From Amyloporia xantha (taxonomy: Eukaryota; Basidiomycota; Agaricomycetes; Polyporales; Adustoporiaceae), in NCBI GenBank assembly GCA_036971615.1, contig JAYKKR010000003.1:248001-312000 (forward strand): a stretch of 64,000 nucleotides of DNA, written 5' to 3'. Numbering within the stretch: the first letter of the stretch is position 1; each line of letters opens with the position of its first letter. The translations under genes and the position numbers were made by a program. Under the pieces are notes generated by a model. That model made no database searches. It saw nothing but the letters and a program-made list of their open reading frames with translations, and was not told where the DNA came from. Shown here piece after piece: positions 62,541 to 64,000 of the stretch.

Positions 62541-64000
62541 CTCAGTAGCCCCAGTTTTGGCCTTGCGCCACTTTCTAACATGTGTGGCCGCTGTTGGATG
62601 GCGATGAATGTCTCCACATTTACCTATCGCGATGACCACCTACCAATACCTGTGAGCTTCTTCCAGTTGGAATCATTCATGTGATCGTCGATGACTTCCT
62701 TTCGATGTGCCGTGGTCATGCCGCGTGTGCTACCCGAAATGAGATTCAACGGCGCCCAAAGGGTTTCAATCACTTCGCCATCAATCTGACCAGCACCAGG
62801 AATGAAGTTGGGTGAGTAGTGAGGAAAGCATGTGTCTTGATGGCCGTGGACATGAAACAGGCCTATTCCGCGCTGTATCTCCACGTTCGGCGGCATGTGC
62901 AAATACTCACTCTCCCCAAACCGCTTCATGAGATTGATGCCGTATTGACACATGATGTCGTACATCACCAGCAGCACCTGGATACCCGCCATGGTGGCGA
63001 GCACCTCGCTCAACGCGTAATCCATGTTCATCTGTCTAATGGCGGGTGTAAGTGAACAAAGGAAATAGCAAACCACTTACCTCTCGCCTTTCTGAAATCA
63101 ACCACCGCATGCGGCATGAAAAACCCATGGCGCGCACAGGCCGCGGCGCCAATCCCCGTGGCTTCAAGGTTATGGCGATCTGCATTCGCCTGGTTGACGG
63201 CGCGATGATCGTGACAGAAGGATTTCTACATAGGCTATGAGCGTCCAACGGTTCATCCACTAGGAGTCGATCGCGGACCTCTTTATGCTCGATGGCGACA
63301 GCGAGATGCTTCTTGTAGGTGTCGTCGCCCACCATGAAAGCGTCGCCATTGCTGAGAATGACGTCATCCTCTGGGCGACGCATCTTGAGATGCTCCGCGC
63401 TAAAGTTGCCGTCCATTACGATGCTCCTCATGTACTTCCATCTGCTGTCGCGTTACACATGGCGCTCAACGAAAGTCTTACATGGCTTACTGTACAGGGT
63501 CATCACGCCATCCTGCGGCGAGATTAACGCCAGGCTTGGGACATGCTGGGCACCCCAAAGCGAGGCCACCGGCGGGTATGGCGTTGGTGGCGCCATGGCC
63601 ATATCCATGCCATTTGCAATATTTGAGGTTTCGCCACTGGCGCGACACTCGCAGGAGTTCCCTGTAGCGATCCTATGCCCTTGTGAACGCAAACACACAA
63701 TGATATGACAATGGCGACCTACCTGAACTGAATGCGGGAACGCAGAGTTGGTAACGCGCCGAAGCTTGCTGTAGTAATTCATCCCCGAGGTTTTGCATTC
63801 CTTGTTGGTGAGCAAAAAGTCATCCAACACCCGAAATGTGAACGCAGTGCGCGGTCGCTTGGTACTTCCAGGATACAGCGCCATGTCCAGTAGCTGTACA
63901 TCAGGGGTAGCCCGATTCTCGCACTGACACCACACAACATCAAGTTTATGGATGCCGGTTACATCGACTATGGTCATCGTGTCATTGCTGTAGTAGCTAG
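62541..64000 (-). pseudogene. N-terminal and catalytic part of element A KDZ transposase, interrupted by B
   Basis: Reading leftward from the window edge: TIVDVTGIHKLDVVWCQCEN (first catalytic Asp), TAFTFRVLDDFLLTNKECKT, DRYRELLRVSRQWRNL, WKYMRSIVMDGNFSAEH, MNMDYALSEVLATMAG, LLVMYDIMCQYG (second Asp), GLFHVHGHQDTCFPHYSPNF, AGQIDGEVIETLWAPLN (Glu), NDSNWKKLTGI, an intron, then THVRKWRKAKTG up to the insertion point. The CxC2 cluster lies beyond the window. All catalytic residues are intact, so only the insertion of B, 24.7 kb inside an exon, disables it. Confidence 0.85.

Larger units (their letters stand above)
21468..64000 (-). mobile_element. giant KDZ-TET element A (left end; right end beyond the window)
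   Basis: Begins with CACACCATACAGTCAC next to CCGTGCG inside the gypsy-2 LTR. Own sequence in the window is 21,468-30,323, 34,896-37,874 and 62,534-64,000. Foldback F and element B occupy the gaps. Gene order from the far side toward this end: KDZ transposase (-), TET/JBP-type enzyme (+), HMG-box-like protein (-), Zn2Cys6 protein (+), terminal protein (-). This is the same collinear order as in B, inverted. The word ATGGCG/CGCCAT is dense throughout. A's transposase is split by B, so A is no longer autonomous. Confidence 0.85.

Overview
This window looks like repeat-rich chromatin of a mushroom-forming basidiomycete (Agaricomycetes). The reasons are compact genes with many 45-75 bp GT-AG introns, KDZ-type transposases carrying an N-terminal CxC2 cysteine cluster, TET/JBP-type dioxygenase genes beside them (an association published for basidiomycetes), Ty3/Gypsy retrotransposons, and a fragment of an ergosterol-pathway gene. 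I see no rRNA, tRNA, CRISPR array or ordinary single-copy host gene. Essentially everything is transposon, nested several layers deep.

Layout. 1-1,971 is the right end of a large KDZ-type element (X). 1,975-2,389 is a solo gypsy-2 LTR. 2,390-6,565 is a truncated second copy of the element-B family (B-prime), split by a TA-flanked transposon T (2,958-6,117) that carries a squalene monooxygenase fragment. 6,566-18,776 is retrotransposon gypsy-1, with decayed gag-pol on + and three antisense reading frames on -, one of them inside each LTR; its 5' LTR holds transposon C1 (6,781-9,774). 18,777-21,467 is the 5' part of gypsy-2 on -. From 21,468 to beyond the window is giant element A. Element A is interrupted by foldback element F (30,324-34,895, 7-bp duplication GGAATTC) and by the complete 24.7-kb element B (37,875-62,533, 7-bp duplication GTGCGCT), which sits inside an exon of A's transposase gene. 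B is itself hit by D (51,178-53,411) and C2 (55,261-58,705).

How the genes work together. A and B carry the same collinear set: KDZ transposase; TET/JBP-type 2-oxoglutarate/Fe(II) dioxygenase (predicted 5-methylcytosine oxidase); large HMG-box-like protein; Zn2Cys6-type cluster plus coiled-coil protein; and a short terminal-gene protein rich in repeated LDL-type linear motifs. B adds a duplicated small gene divergent from the transposase. Genes alternate strands, so divergent pairs share three short intergenic regions and convergent pairs meet tail to tail. Each element family is saturated, in exons, introns, spacers and terminal repeats, with its own short CpG-containing word: CGCGAC/GTCGCG in B, ATGGCG(C)/(G)CGCCAT in A, X and F, CGAGCG-type words in C1/C2. 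My leading hypothesis is an element-encoded, sequence-specific epigenetic (anti-silencing or self-recognition) system, in which the Zn2Cys6 protein reads the private word and the TET/JBP enzyme acts on methylated cytosines there. The gene content and the words are visible in the sequence; the mechanism is inference.
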